Shown in pieces: positions 25,041 to 34,185 of a stretch of DNA of 64,000 bases (positions are counted from its first letter, which is position 1; the number at the start of each line of letters is the position of its first letter). The position numbers and the translations under genes were made by a program. A model generated the notes under the pieces. The model was not told where the DNA came from and made no database searches. It saw nothing but the letters and a program-made list of their open reading frames with translations. Origin of the DNA: UBA1952 sp965200035 (GTDB taxonomy: Bacteria; Bacteroidota; Bacteroidia; Chitinophagales; Chitinophagaceae); NCBI GenBank assembly GCA_965200035.1, contig OZ241334.1, positions 1,178,001 through 1,242,000 of the forward strand. Reading direction: 5' to 3'.

Positions 25041-27062
25041 TTGCCCGTATATCTTTTGTCTCTCTTCCGCTTTGCGCCTCCCGGCTTCCTGCTTTTTTTA
25101 TACATAGTGCTGGCTGCCTGTCACAACACTCCGCAGCCGGCATCTGCTACAGGTGGGAATACGGCTACCACCGCTTATCATCAGCAACTGGATACGATCA
25201 GGCGCACCGGCGAAGATTCGATCATTGCCCCGCAGGTACGTGCGCTTTACAGCCATACAGCGCCAGCCTTGCACAATGCAGTGTTCCCGGCAACGATTAA
25301 GACGCTCGGCACCATACTCTTGTTTCACACCAGCGCCGATGCAGGCATATTGCCTTTTTACCGGGGCCTCTATGCCGAGCCTGCTTTGAACGATAAAAAC
25401 CGGGCTACCGCAGGCATCAAGCTCGCCAATTATTTTGCGCACATCGCTCACAATCCTGACAGCGCCGGCTTTTATCTGCAGTACGCCACAAAGCATCCTG
25501 AAGCACTGGATGATACACTCAGCCTGCGGATGAATGACATTACCGCACAACAATGCCAACTGCGGGGACAGATGAAAGAAGCCGTCAGCAGCCTGTACCG
25601 GGAAATCACTTTGGCAGAAAAATTGCACGATAGTATATCTGTTTCAGGTGCCTACATCAACCTGGCCAACGTATATCGCGGGATGGGTGATTTCTCTAAA
25701 GCCATGGAGTTGCGGAAGAAAGGACTGGCTTATTTTCAGCAGCGGGGCGATGAGACTTCGGCCGCAACCGCTATCGGCGGGCTGGCCGCCGATTTCCTGA
25801 ACGCAGAGCAGGTAGATTCCGCACGTATGTATTTTCTTGAGGCGGAAATTCTTTTTAAGAAAGGCATCCAGAGTCCCGTAGCTGAATATTATCTGTACAT
25901 CAGCAAGGCCGGCATGTACATAAAGCTGAAAAAGTATGACTCTTCAGTGCTTTATTTTGATAAGGCAAAGGCCATGCTGCCGCTGTTCAACAATCCATCG
26001 CAGGAGCAGGAGTTCAACATTACCTCTGCCATTGCCTATACGCATCTGCGGAATATGAAGCAGGAAGCATCCGTCATCCAGAGCTATATACCGCAGATGC
26101 TGGCCGATAGCAATTATCATGATGCAGCCAACGCTTATTACAGCCTTTACAACATTGCCCTGACGCAAACAGGCAGCAACAGCGCACTGGATTATTACCT
26201 GTCGTACGACTCCGTAAGAACCATCCTTACCGATCTTAAGAACCGCGATTTTGCAGCAGAGATGGAGTCTAAATATGAAAGCCAGCAAAAGAGCCTGAAA
26301 ATATTGACCCAGGAGAAAGAGCTGGGGCAGAAGCGGGCGCTGAACTGGATACTCATGCTCTCGGTATTGGGTACGGTGCTGCTTGCCAGCGCACTGGTAG
26401 CGCGATTACAGCTTCAGCGCAGCCGGCGGGAAGCCAGGCTGCAACAGCAGTTTACACGCGGATTGCTGAAGAATACGGAAGAAGAGCGGGGGCGCATAGC
26501 CGTTGAGCTGCACGATGGTATCAGCCATGAATTGCTTTTGCTGAAGAACAAACTACATCAGGATGTGACTGTGGCAGAGGAGCAGATCAACAGTATCATC
26601 AACGATATACGGATGCTGAGCAGAAACTTGCACCCGGCAATGCTAGACAAGATAGGCCTGAAGCTAAGCATAGAGCATCTCTGCGAACAGCTGGTGAACG
26701 GTGGAAAGCTCTTCGTTTCAGCAGGGATAGACTACAGCAAGCAGCTTCCTCCTGATGATGAGCTGCAGCTCTATCGCCTGATCCAGGAATCGCTGAACAA
26801 TGTTATAAAGTATGCGGATGCTCATGCGGCCAAAGTCACCATACATCCTGAAGATGGGCAATTGCTGGTAACGGTGATGGACAACGGAAAGGGATTTGAC
26901 GTGACCGGGCAATTGCAGTCGGGCCATGCATTCGGGCTGCACAGCATGATCGAGCGTGGCCGGGCGCTCGGCGGCAAAACAACCATTAACTCATCCCTGC
27001 AGGGCACTACCATTCACCTTGAAATACCCCTGAACAATGGCAACAGTAATCATAGCCGATGA
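25041..27062 (+). CDS. TPR-containing sensor histidine kinase (NarX/HisKA_3 type)
   Basis: About 673 residues. The start is set at TTG 25041 because a good promoter overlaps the earlier TTG at 25023; no ATG is near. The N-terminus is a hydrophobic segment with lipobox-like VLAAC. TPR-like repeats run from about 110 to 400, then a membrane helix (WILMLSVLGTVLLASALVA), a coiled coil and HisKA_3 (ERGRIAVELHDGISHELL; the phospho-acceptor His is encoded at 26511-26513), and an HATPase_c domain (ESLNNVIKYADAHAAKV, DNGKGFDV). It overlaps its regulator gene by 26 bases. The periplasmic TPR part is probably the sensor. Confidence 0.9.
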   Translation: MPVYLLSLFRFAPPGFLLFLYIVLAACHNTPQPASATGGNTATTAYHQQLDTIRRTGEDSIIAPQVRALYSHTAPALHNAVFPATIKTLGTILLFHTSADAGILPFYRGLYAEPALNDKNRATAGIKLANYFAHIAHNPDSAGFYLQYATKHPEALDDTLSLRMNDITAQQCQLRGQMKEAVSSLYREITLAEKLHDSISVSGAYINLANVYRGMGDFSKAMELRKKGLAYFQQRGDETSAATAIGGLAADFLNAEQVDSARMYFLEAEILFKKGIQSPVAEYYLYISKAGMYIKLKKYDSSVLYFDKAKAMLPLFNNPSQEQEFNITSAIAYTHLRNMKQEASVIQSYIPQMLADSNYHDAANAYYSLYNIALTQTGSNSALDYYLSYDSVRTILTDLKNRDFAAEMESKYESQQKSLKILTQEKELGQKRALNWILMLSVLGTVLLASALVARLQLQRSRREARLQQQFTRGLLKNTEEERGRIAVELHDGISHELLLLKNKLHQDVTVAEEQINSIINDIRMLSRNLHPAMLDKIGLKLSIEHLCEQLVNGGKLFVSAGIDYSKQLPPDDELQLYRLIQESLNNVIKYADAHAAKVTIHPEDGQLLVTVMDNGKGFDVTGQLQSGHAFGLHSMIERGRALGGKTTINSSLQGTTIHLEIPLNNGNSNHSR

Positions 27063-27669
27063 TCACCCGTTTACCCTGATGGGCACGCAGGCCTTTATGG
27101 AGAACTTAGGATATCAGGTGCTGGATCTCTGCAGCCACGGTATCGCGGCCTGCAACAGCATCCTGGCACGCTGCCCCGATATCGCCCTGCTGGATATGAG
27201 TATGCCCGGCATGAACGGCATCGAGATACTGGAGCGGCTGGCAAAGGATAAATGCGATACCCGTGTTATCCTGCTGACCATGCACAACGAGCTGTCCATC
27301 TTTAAGCGGGCGCAGACGCTGGGCGTAAAAGGCTATGTGCTGAAAGAATTTGCAGCTACAGAGCTTGAGAAATGCCTGCAGGAAGTGATTCAGGGCAGAA
27401 CATGGTTCAGCCCGCAGCTCGATTCCATGCTGGTAATGGACCAGAAAATCAATAGCGCCGATGAGCTGGGCAAGCTGACCTTCAGCGAGCGTAAGATCAT
27501 TGAGCTCATCGGGCAGCAGCGTTCAACGAAAGAAATTGCGCAGTTGCTGTTCATCACCGAAAAGACCGTAGAGAACCACCGTAGCAGCATCATCAAAAAA
27601 CTGAAGCTGCCCCCCGAGCGGAATGCGCTGCTGCTTTGGGCCATCCGGCAAAAAGAGCAAACGGACTAA
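27037..27669 (+). CDS. NarL/FixJ-type response regulator
   Basis: 210 residues. Receiver domain: ADD at 7-9, phospho-acceptor Asp53 (IALLDMSMPGMNGIEIL) and the Lys of GYVLKEF. A LuxR-type helix-turn-helix covers about 145-205 (LTFSERKIIELIGQQRSTKE, LFITEKTVENHRSSIIKKL). It is coupled to the kinase gene upstream by a 26-base overlap and is surely its partner. The target genes are unknown. Confidence 0.95.
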   Translation: MATVIIADDHPFTLMGTQAFMENLGYQVLDLCSHGIAACNSILARCPDIALLDMSMPGMNGIEILERLAKDKCDTRVILLTMHNELSIFKRAQTLGVKGYVLKEFAATELEKCLQEVIQGRTWFSPQLDSMLVMDQKINSADELGKLTFSERKIIELIGQQRSTKEIAQLLFITEKTVENHRSSIIKKLKLPPERNALLLWAIRQKEQTD

Positions 27670-27717
27670 GGCTTTCCATCTGACCTATGCCATATTGGTG
27701 AGCGGACTACTTCTTTT

Positions 27718-28707
27718 TTACCGGTTTAAAGCGCTCATAAACATTTCGCCATAGCGATTGCCAGATACAATGCCCGCCGGCATGATCGCTTCGATGTTCT
27801 GCAAATCTTCGCTGCTGAGCTGCACCTGTTCTGCTGCTATATTTTCCTCAAGATGCCTGATGCGCTTAGAGCCGGGGATGGTAATGATATCTTCGCCCTG
27901 AGCGAGCACCCAGGCAATCGCCAGTTGAGCCGGGGTACAGCCTTTATCCGTAGCCAGCGTCCTGATCTTCTCTACCAGTTCAAGATTCCTGTAAAAGTGC
28001 TCACCCTGAAAGCGTGGCATCCGTGCGCGATTATCTTTCAGATCTTCAGGCGTTCTGATCTCACCGCTCAGCAGGCCCCGGCTCAGCGGCGCATAGGCAA
28101 CAAGACAAATCCCAAGCTCCCTGATAGTTGGCAGCACTTCTGCTTCTATATCCCGGCTCCAAAGCGAGTATTCGATCTGCAATGCAGTAATAGGATGAAC
28201 GGCAGCAGCTCTGCGAATGGTAGGCGCGGCGGCTTCTGAAAGGCCGATATAACGAACAATACCCTTCTGTACAAGATCGGCTAATGCGCCGACAGTCTCT
28301 TCGATGGGCACGTTTGGATCTACCCGGCCCGGAGTGTAGAGATCGATGTAATCTGTTTTGAGCCGCTGCAGGCTGTAGAGAACTGCATTGCGGATGTAAT
28401 CAGGATGGCCGTTTACAGGACCAATAGACATCGCCCGGTCAGGGCCGGGCGCTACCATCTGACCCGTCTTTACAGAAAGGAAAACCTTATCCCGCTTGCC
28501 CTTTATCGCTTTGCCGATCAGCTCTTCGTTATGTCCCGTCCGGTAGTAATCAGCGGTGTCCAGAAAGCTATGACCTAGCTCAAGCGCCCTTTCAATCGTA
28601 CTGATGGCTTCGTTTTCATCACTCTGTCCGTAGGCGCCGGACATGCCCATGCATCCCAGCCCTACTGCTGATATAAGCGGTCCGGCTGTTCCAAGTTTTC
28701 GATTCAT
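27718..28707 (-). CDS. aldo/keto reductase lacking the usual catalytic histidine
   Basis: 329 residues from the ATG at 28707. NADPH-dependent (beta/alpha)8 AKR: GLGCMGMSGAYG, FLDTADYYRTGHNEELIG (Asp and Tyr of the tetrad) and VFLSVKTG (Lys). The fourth residue, His in the usual LYYQHRVDPNVP, is replaced here: the text reads LYTPGRVDPNVP. AKR subfamilies with changed residues at this site exist, so it may still be active with altered chemistry. The cofactor motif IPGSKRIRHLEEN is present. It is preceded by an AraC regulator gene in the same direction, which may control it. Confidence 0.9.
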   Translation of the reverse strand: MNRKLGTAGPLISAVGLGCMGMSGAYGQSDENEAISTIERALELGHSFLDTADYYRTGHNEELIGKAIKGKRDKVFLSVKTGQMVAPGPDRAMSIGPVNGHPDYIRNAVLYSLQRLKTDYIDLYTPGRVDPNVPIEETVGALADLVQKGIVRYIGLSEAAAPTIRRAAAVHPITALQIEYSLWSRDIEAEVLPTIRELGICLVAYAPLSRGLLSGEIRTPEDLKDNRARMPRFQGEHFYRNLELVEKIRTLATDKGCTPAQLAIAWVLAQGEDIITIPGSKRIRHLEENIAAEQVQLSSEDLQNIEAIMPAGIVSGNRYGEMFMSALNR

Positions 28708-28773
28708 TGCTTGTGCTTTTGTTGCGAAGTCAAAGGTCCGGCGCGCGCCGGTCAACGACCCGGACAAAACACA

Positions 28774-29631
28774 TTAATTGCCTGACAAATACTGAACGAA
28801 CGCAGACACCGTTTTGCCGGTTACTTTCTTAAACAGGCGGGCAAAGTATTCAGGATCGTTGAAGCCGAGATCGTAGGCCAGCTCTTTGATGGAGCTCTCG
28901 GAATAGTAAAGCCTGCGCTTTGCTTCGAGGATGAGCCGGTTGGTGATAAACCCTTTGGGGGAGAGGCCTGAATAGTGCTTTACAATACTGTACAGGCTGT
29001 TGGTATTGAGTGCAAGCGCTTCCGCAATATCGGCAACTGCCGGGTGATCTGTAAGGTGGCTTTCTACAAAGAGTCTGAAGCGGATGTACTTCGAAAGCCG
29101 GTCATCGGCGGGGCTCTTCTCATTGGCGAAATAAGCGCTGTTGATCTCCGTCAGCAGGCTGTTGAGGTGCGCCAGGATCAGCTCAGGGCTCGTATCCATA
29201 TCGCTCAGCAACCCGAGCAGCATTTCGAAAATCGACTTCAATCTTACAGCGGCGGCGGGGTCAAGGCCGACCTTCGGGTTATTAAAGGGATTGAGCAGGA
29301 AGGGATACTGGCTGGGCAGGCGGGAAAGGCACTCCTCGTCGAAGCCGAGCTTGAAGTAGCGGGTGCCCTGCTTGGAGGCCGGTAGCTGGTGTATCTGGTG
29401 CGGGAGGATGAAGAGCAGCTCGCCGCTCTGTATATCGAATGGCCGGAGATCGATGCTATGGTGGGTCATGCCTTCCAGCATAAAGATGAGAAAGTAGTGC
29501 GTCTTGCGGTGGGTAAGTCCAAAGGCTTCCACAACCCTGCCCGGAAGTTGGCCGAAGGTAGGCGATACAAGGCGGATGGGCAGCGTTCTGTTTTGTTTAT
29601 AGAGATCAAGAAAGGATTCTGCTCTTTGCAT
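28774..29631 (-). CDS. AraC-family transcriptional regulator
   Basis: 285 residues. The N-terminal cupin-like sensor region covers 1-160 (FILPHQIHQLPASKQGTRYF-like segment), and two helix-turn-helices occupy about 185-285 (VADIAEALALNTNSLYSIVK and ELAYDLGFNDPEYFARLFKK, ending KVTGKTVSAFVQYLS). It lies 66 bases upstream of the aldo/keto reductase on the same strand and is likely its regulator, possibly responding to an aldehyde or aromatic inducer; this is inference from position. Confidence 0.92.
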   Translation of the reverse strand: MQRAESFLDLYKQNRTLPIRLVSPTFGQLPGRVVEAFGLTHRKTHYFLIFMLEGMTHHSIDLRPFDIQSGELLFILPHQIHQLPASKQGTRYFKLGFDEECLSRLPSQYPFLLNPFNNPKVGLDPAAAVRLKSIFEMLLGLLSDMDTSPELILAHLNSLLTEINSAYFANEKSPADDRLSKYIRFRLFVESHLTDHPAVADIAEALALNTNSLYSIVKHYSGLSPKGFITNRLILEAKRRLYYSESSIKELAYDLGFNDPEYFARLFKKVTGKTVSAFVQYLSGN

Positions 29632-29704
29632 GGGGTAAATGTGGTGAAAAATCAGGTATCGCCCGCCATCAGGCTGAAAACGATGAAACGTTGCATCAGA
29701 GAAG

Positions 29705-29738
29705 GCGAAAGCCCCGCCTAAACAGGCGGGGCTTTCGC
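29705..29738. terminator. GC-rich terminator hairpin
   Basis: A 15-bp perfect stem (29705-29719 and 29724-29738) with a 4-base loop. It lies after the broken T9SS-type locus on the minus strand and before the AraC gene. The T-run is poor, so it could also be a repeat palindrome. Confidence 0.65.
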
Positions 29739-29768
29739 GGGCGCAGCGGCGGCAGATGCTACCGGCTG

Positions 29769-30011
29769 CTACTCTGCATCGCTGCTCTTGCGGTTGTTGC
29801 CGCCCGTGTGCCGGATGCCTTCATCTACCACTATCCGCGCATTGTGGTAGTTGCCTACAAAGGCCGGTGAGGCACGCGTGAAGCGCACAGCCAGCCCGTC
29901 CATCTTATCCAGCACCTGCCGCACTGCGCGCTTAATGCCGGGAATGCTTTCTGTTAACGATTTGCGGGTTACAATAGCCGTGCGCGGGTTGGCAATGGCA
30001 TCGCGGTATCC
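29769..30011 (-). pseudogene. C-terminal tail of an unrelated protein, fused behind the T9SS-type gene
   Basis: In the frame one base off from the upstream gene, the sequence reads YRDAIANPRTAIVTRKSLTE and continues with KRAVRQVLDKMDGLAVRFTR and NARIVVDEGIRHTGGNNRKS to a stop at 29769. This is protein-like and resembles the end of a short Bacteroidota hypothetical family (from memory: ending NARxIVDxGxRH). It has no start of its own except inside the other gene. It looks like a fragment left by recombination. Confidence 0.6.
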
Positions 30012-31386
30012 GGTAACTGTTGTTGATGCCGGCACCGGTATAGTTGTCCTGATTCTGATCTGCAGAATTATAGACATTGGTCACAAAGAGGTCGTTCCAG
30101 TAAAGGGGGGTGGTGGTGGAATAGAGCGGTGCGATGCTGGTCACGTTGAAACCGTTCTTGTTGAGCTCGGCGTCATACATGGGAATATTGAAGCGGCCGC
30201 GCTCGTAGATGGCGCTGATCTTCATCACCGCCGTATTGGCCACCGTATTGCCCAGCCCGTCTTTTCCGTCCCAGGCGATGGTGTTCTGCCCGGCATCCAC
30301 ATTAAAGGCTTCCAGGATACGGTCGGCCGTGCCTTCCTGATAGTCGGTAACCCCGTTGAGGTCGAGCAGGATGCGTGCATCGCCGTCGGCCGGCATATTG
30401 AAATTGATGTGCAGGTCGGTGCCGCAGCCGGTGACCGGCGGGTTGGAAAGGGTCGGTGTAACGGTGATCGGCTTTACCGGATAGATGTTATTGTCCGGGC
30501 TGTTGAGGAACAGGCGGTATCCGTCGGGTATCTGCGGCGAGTTCGAAGAGGTGACCGACCGGCGGTCGGTCTCGAAATCACCGGCCGTGCCGGTCTTCTT
30601 GACGCCCCAGAAGTTGACGGCCATATCGTAGGCGATGGGCCGGAAGACATCGTTGAAGCCGAGCCTGACGATCGTCTGGTCCTCGGAATAGGAATAGAGC
30701 GACGGCGACGAGTTGGCGGCAGCCGTAACCTGCAGCGATGAGTTGACCGCTACAAACCCCCACTTGCGGCAGAATACACGGCCGGGAATGGAGGTAAAGG
30801 TGCTGCCGTTGTTTCTGGCAACGGTCAGGTCAAAGAAAGGCGCCGTGGACCATACGCTGGAGGATGCCTGGGTGGTGCCGCCGTTGTTGCTGCGGTAGAA
30901 CTCGAGGGAATATTCACCCGTGCCGTAGGCATCGCCGAAATCGCTGATGCGGAAAGAGATGGGGTCGTAGCCGGTACCGGTGACGCCGTCCACGCCGTTG
31001 GGTCCGTTGAAAGCCTGGTTGTAGTTCTGGATATAGCCCTGTCCGGAGGTGGGAAGGGCGCCCGTACCGACCAGCACATTGCTGGCATTGTAGAGGCGGT
31101 AATACATGGTCACATCAGCGGGGTTGCTGCCCGATCCTACGTACTCCTTCCAGCGGAAGCCGCAGAAGACGTACTCATCGGTGGAGCTGATGTAGAAGCG
31201 CAGGCGGTTGGCTTCGGGGGCGCCCCAGAAAGAGCCCGAGTTGCGCTCGGGGATCAGGGTCAGTGCCGTGATCTTGTTGGATGCCGGGGACAGCTGATGC
31301 GTGCCCTCCCCCATGACCTGCCCGGCGCTCAGAACGCCCAGCAGCAATAAAACACCGGAACCGGCGACTCTCAATATGCTTCTCAT
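29932..31386 (-). pseudogene. truncated T9SS-type surface protein
   Basis: 484 residues with signal peptide (VLLLLGVLSAGQVMG). The body is Gly/Asn/Thr-rich and beta-structured, with blocks FWGAPEANRLRFYISSTDEY, RWKEYVGSGSNPADVTMYYR and LDLNGVTDYQEGTADRILEA, as in very large Bacteroidota adhesin-like cargo that ends in a T9SS sorting domain. Here the meaningful sequence stops near residue 455 (TGAGINNSY); the rest is a nonsense run (IPRCHCQPAHGYC) and TAA at 29932. No sorting domain is present. The gene is GC-richer than its neighbours, which suggests transfer. Confidence 0.65.
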
Positions 31387-32218
31387 AAGCAGGCAATTTC
31401 AATTAGAGGTAAAAGATCCAAATCAAATAAAATATAGTATTTTATCAAATATTTTAATGATACTTTGTATAATTTTACTTGTTGGTATTTATATACCTTG
31501 ATTATTTAAGTGCAAAATTAAAATTCATAAAAATTTTGTTTTACTATATAATTCTAGATTTTTATAGAAAATCTACTACTTTTAAGTATTGATAATCAAA
31601 TATTTATAAAATATTTAGTGAAATTCTAAACTTTTCAATAATCGTGAAATATTATTCATTGTAATAAATAATTATAGATTATATTAAAATTTATTAAAGA
31701 AATATTTATTAATTTAATTATTATAAACTTAAGCAATAAATAAATAGCGTTTTACTTGAAATTTGCAATCTTATACGCATTTATTATTTACTTAAATAAT
31801 GATTTTTGATCTTAAGAAATTTTCTTATTAAATAATAAATATCCTTAATGCTATTAGTCGCATTAAAACGTTTTAATTAGTATTTTAGCTCGTGAAATTG
31901 TTCCCAAAAAATTCTGCTAAACATAAACCTGGCAACATTTTCCCCTGTAAGGATATTTTGGAAACTCAGGGATTGGAATTCTCTGATTTAAAAAGGCGGC
32001 TTTAGTCTGCAGGTCAGAATGTTTTAGGAATACGGTATTCAGCAGGCAGGCAACGCTGCACGACTATGCAATTGACCTCTCGAAGTAGAAGAACAGATAA
32101 GGCACACCAGACAATAAAAAGAATTGAATTTTTGAGCTGATAAGTAAGCAAGCCAAGGCTTTTAGCCCCAAAAGAAAAAGGCGGCAAAAAGGAAATAATT
32201 CCATTTTGCCGCCTTATG
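31387..32218. other. 832-bp spacer with an extremely AT-rich core
   Basis: From about 31420 to 31930 the sequence is almost only A and T (runs such as ATTTATAAAATATTTAG). No frame of length or character is seen. It may be a leftover of an insertion, a promoter region for the surface gene, or a binding region for nucleoid proteins. The part 31930-32218 is mixed and also lacks genes. Confidence 0.6.
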
Positions 32219-32302
32219 TGCGGAAGAGGAGATTCGAACTCCCACGCCTGTTACAGCGCTACCACCTCAAAGTAGTGCGTCTACCAGTTTCGCCACCTCC
32301 GC
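32219..32302 (-). tRNA. tRNA-Leu (anticodon GAG)
   Basis: The minus strand folds as a class II tRNA: acceptor GCGGAGG with CTTCCGC, D arm GGTAGACGC, anticodon stem CTACT/GGTAG with loop TTGAGGT (anticodon GAG), long variable arm, and T arm with GTTCGAATC. 84 nt; the 3' CCA is not encoded. Position and folding fit tRNA-Leu. It stands next to the AT-rich spacer. Confidence 0.95.
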
Positions 32303-32380
32303 ATTTTCCTTTTTTGAGGATTGCAAAGGTAGGTTTTCAAATTAAAAATGCAAAATTAAAAAGCAAGAAAAGCAAGGTGC

Positions 32381-32845
32381 TTATTCATGCACAACCGCAG
32401 AGATAAGCAGTTCACCGCTGCCCCCCTCTTCTGCTACTGCCACATCTGTCAGGGAAAAGGCAACCTTACCACCGGCACTGGTTACTGTCACATACTTACC
32501 GTCTGTACCCGGTGAGCTTTTGATTATATCGATGCCGGCATGATACCTCAGTGATACTTCATTTGTATTTTTGGCTACAGCAACCACTTTATACGTGCCG
32601 GCTTTTATAGGCATGTATTCAGCAGGAAAGAAAAGCGAGATGCTCATGTGCTCGGGATTATTATAAGCGCTTATAAAAGTGCCGCCCGTGCCGTAAGAAT
32701 TGGAAAGCAGGTTGTACCGGTCGGTTGCTGAAACCTCATAGGTGTATTTGCCCACTTTAATATATTGATCTGTGTTAGGATCGTCCTTTTTACAGGCTGT
32801 AAGGAAGATGGGCGCAAGAAATAGGGCTGACAGGATTTTTTTCAT
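32381..32845 (-). CDS. small lipoprotein of unknown function
   Basis: 154 residues with a classical lipoprotein signal (MKKILSALFLAPIFLTACKK). The mature part is beta-rich with many Tyr and Gly residues (VGKYTYEVSATDRYNLLSNS, MSISLFFPAEYMPIKAGTYK) and resembles small Bacteroidota outer-membrane-associated lipoproteins. No enzymatic motif is visible. It follows the histidine kinase gene but has its own -7 box. Confidence 0.75.
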   Translation of the reverse strand: MKKILSALFLAPIFLTACKKDDPNTDQYIKVGKYTYEVSATDRYNLLSNSYGTGGTFISAYNNPEHMSISLFFPAEYMPIKAGTYKVVAVAKNTNEVSLRYHAGIDIIKSSPGTDGKYVTVTSAGGKVAFSLTDVAVAEEGGSGELLISAVVHE

Positions 32846-32868
32846 GGAAACGGTTTAAATGGTCTTAT

Positions 32869-32876
32869 CAAATATA
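32869..32876 (-). promoter_or_regulatory. -7 box of the lipoprotein gene
   Basis: TATATTTG on the minus strand fits TAnnTTTG and lies 23 bases before the ATG at 32845. Confidence 0.4.
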
Positions 32877-32890
32877 AACCTAATTCCTGC

Positions 32891-34027
32891 TCACCGCCGC
32901 AGGATGATCCGGAAGGTGGTGCCTTTGCCGGGCTCAGAATTTTTCACAAAGATGGAGCCATGATGGTACTGGGCAATGATGCGCCGGGCCAGTGAAAGTC
33001 CCAGTCCCCAGCCTCGTTTCTTAGTCGTGAAGCCGGGGTTAAATATCTTTTTCAGCTGATGCCGGGGAATGCCTTTACCGGTATCGCTCAGGTCAATGAT
33101 TACCTGCTGCGGACTGTTCATTACATCTACCAGTATACGGCCTTCGCCATTCATGGCATCCAGTGCATTCCGCATCAGGTTTTCGATCACCCAGTCAAAA
33201 AGAGGCCCGCTGATATTCACCGGTACATCTTCATCATTGGTCTTCAGCGCTATCTGCACCTTTGCCGGTGAGCGTTTCTGCATATAATCAACCATTCCGT
33301 GCAGCCGGATCATCACGTTTTCCTCTTCCAGCTGCGGGGCGCTGCCTACTTTACTAAAGCGGTCGGCAACCAGTTGCAGGCGCAAAAGATCTTTCTCCAT
33401 TTCACTCACCGCCTCTGCATTTTCTTCATGATCGCGCAGCAGCTCCAACCACCCTGTAATGGACGACAGCGGTGTGCCCAACTGGTGAGCCGTTTCTTTG
33501 GAAAGCCCTACCCATACCTGATTCTGCACTGCGCGATGCGCGGTACTTACCGCTATAATCACTACTGCCAGAAAGAGCAGAATAATCGTCATTTGTACAT
33601 AAGGAAAATAGCGCAGCTGCCGCAGCAGGTACGATTCCCCGTAATAAATAAAGTTCCTGCCCGTACCATAATCAGAAATAATTGGTGCGTGTTCTTTTTT
33701 AAACTCGCTCATTTTCTGATCCAGAAAGTCGGGACCATTAATGGATTTTGAAGTATCCAGATTTTTGATCGATATAATGCCGCCCGACCCATCCGTCATG
33801 ATCATCGGTATGGTCGTATTGCTGTCTATATAGGAAAGGATAAACGAGAAATCCTGGTTTTCGGCGCCGGAGGCCATTATTTTAATGCCGCTGGCTACCT
33901 GCTGTATATTTTTCCGCTCTTCGTAAGCGAGGCGGGCAGCAAGGCGGTTCGTATAAAAGAGCGTAGTCACTACGATCAGGAGCGCAATAGCGATGAGGTA
34001 AGATTTCCAGTTGAGGTATCGGCGCAT
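32891..34027 (-). CDS. membrane sensor histidine kinase
   Basis: 378 residues from the ATG at 34027 (a frame extension to 34096 adds 23 residues). Membrane helices at about 12-28 and 144-161 frame a periplasmic sensor (QDFSFILSYIDSNTTIPMIM). The H-box SKETAHQLGTPLSSITGWLE contains phospho-acceptor His181 in the AHQLGTPLSS form common in Bacteroidota. ATP-binding blocks are NLMRNALDAM, DTGKGI and KRGWGLGLSLARRI. No response-regulator gene is next to it, so its partner is elsewhere. Confidence 0.9.
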   Translation of the reverse strand: MRRYLNWKSYLIAIALLIVVTTLFYTNRLAARLAYEERKNIQQVASGIKIMASGAENQDFSFILSYIDSNTTIPMIMTDGSGGIISIKNLDTSKSINGPDFLDQKMSEFKKEHAPIISDYGTGRNFIYYGESYLLRQLRYFPYVQMTIILLFLAVVIIAVSTAHRAVQNQVWVGLSKETAHQLGTPLSSITGWLELLRDHEENAEAVSEMEKDLLRLQLVADRFSKVGSAPQLEEENVMIRLHGMVDYMQKRSPAKVQIALKTNDEDVPVNISGPLFDWVIENLMRNALDAMNGEGRILVDVMNSPQQVIIDLSDTGKGIPRHQLKKIFNPGFTTKKRGWGLGLSLARRIIAQYHHGSIFVKNSEPGKGTTFRIILRR

Positions 34028-34129
34028 GTTTGCCTGTTTCGGGAAGATGTTTTTCTGAATAAGAAATAATAAAGATGTATCCGTCTTAAAGAACAACGGC
34101 TCTTAAAAAACGGAATGAGTGTAAAAGTA

Positions 34130-34161
34130 TTGCACAATTGAGGGAATTAACACTATTTTTG
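34130..34161 (+). promoter_or_regulatory. promoter TTG-N21-TATTTTTG
   Basis: TTG at 34130-34132 and TATTTTTG at 34154-34161 with a 21-base spacer, the same layout as at 24994-25025. The ATG at 34186 follows 25 bases later. It should drive the small membrane protein and the GT2 gene. Confidence 0.55.
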
Positions 34162-34185
34162 CGGGGTAAAAGCACCGGAATTTCA

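Noticed and set aside
29851..30741. A 296-codon plus-strand frame opposite the truncated surface gene
   Set aside because: The protein is rich in Gly, Val, Arg and Asp as expected of an antisense shadow of a GC-rich gene, with no domain. The minus strand holds the meaningful product.
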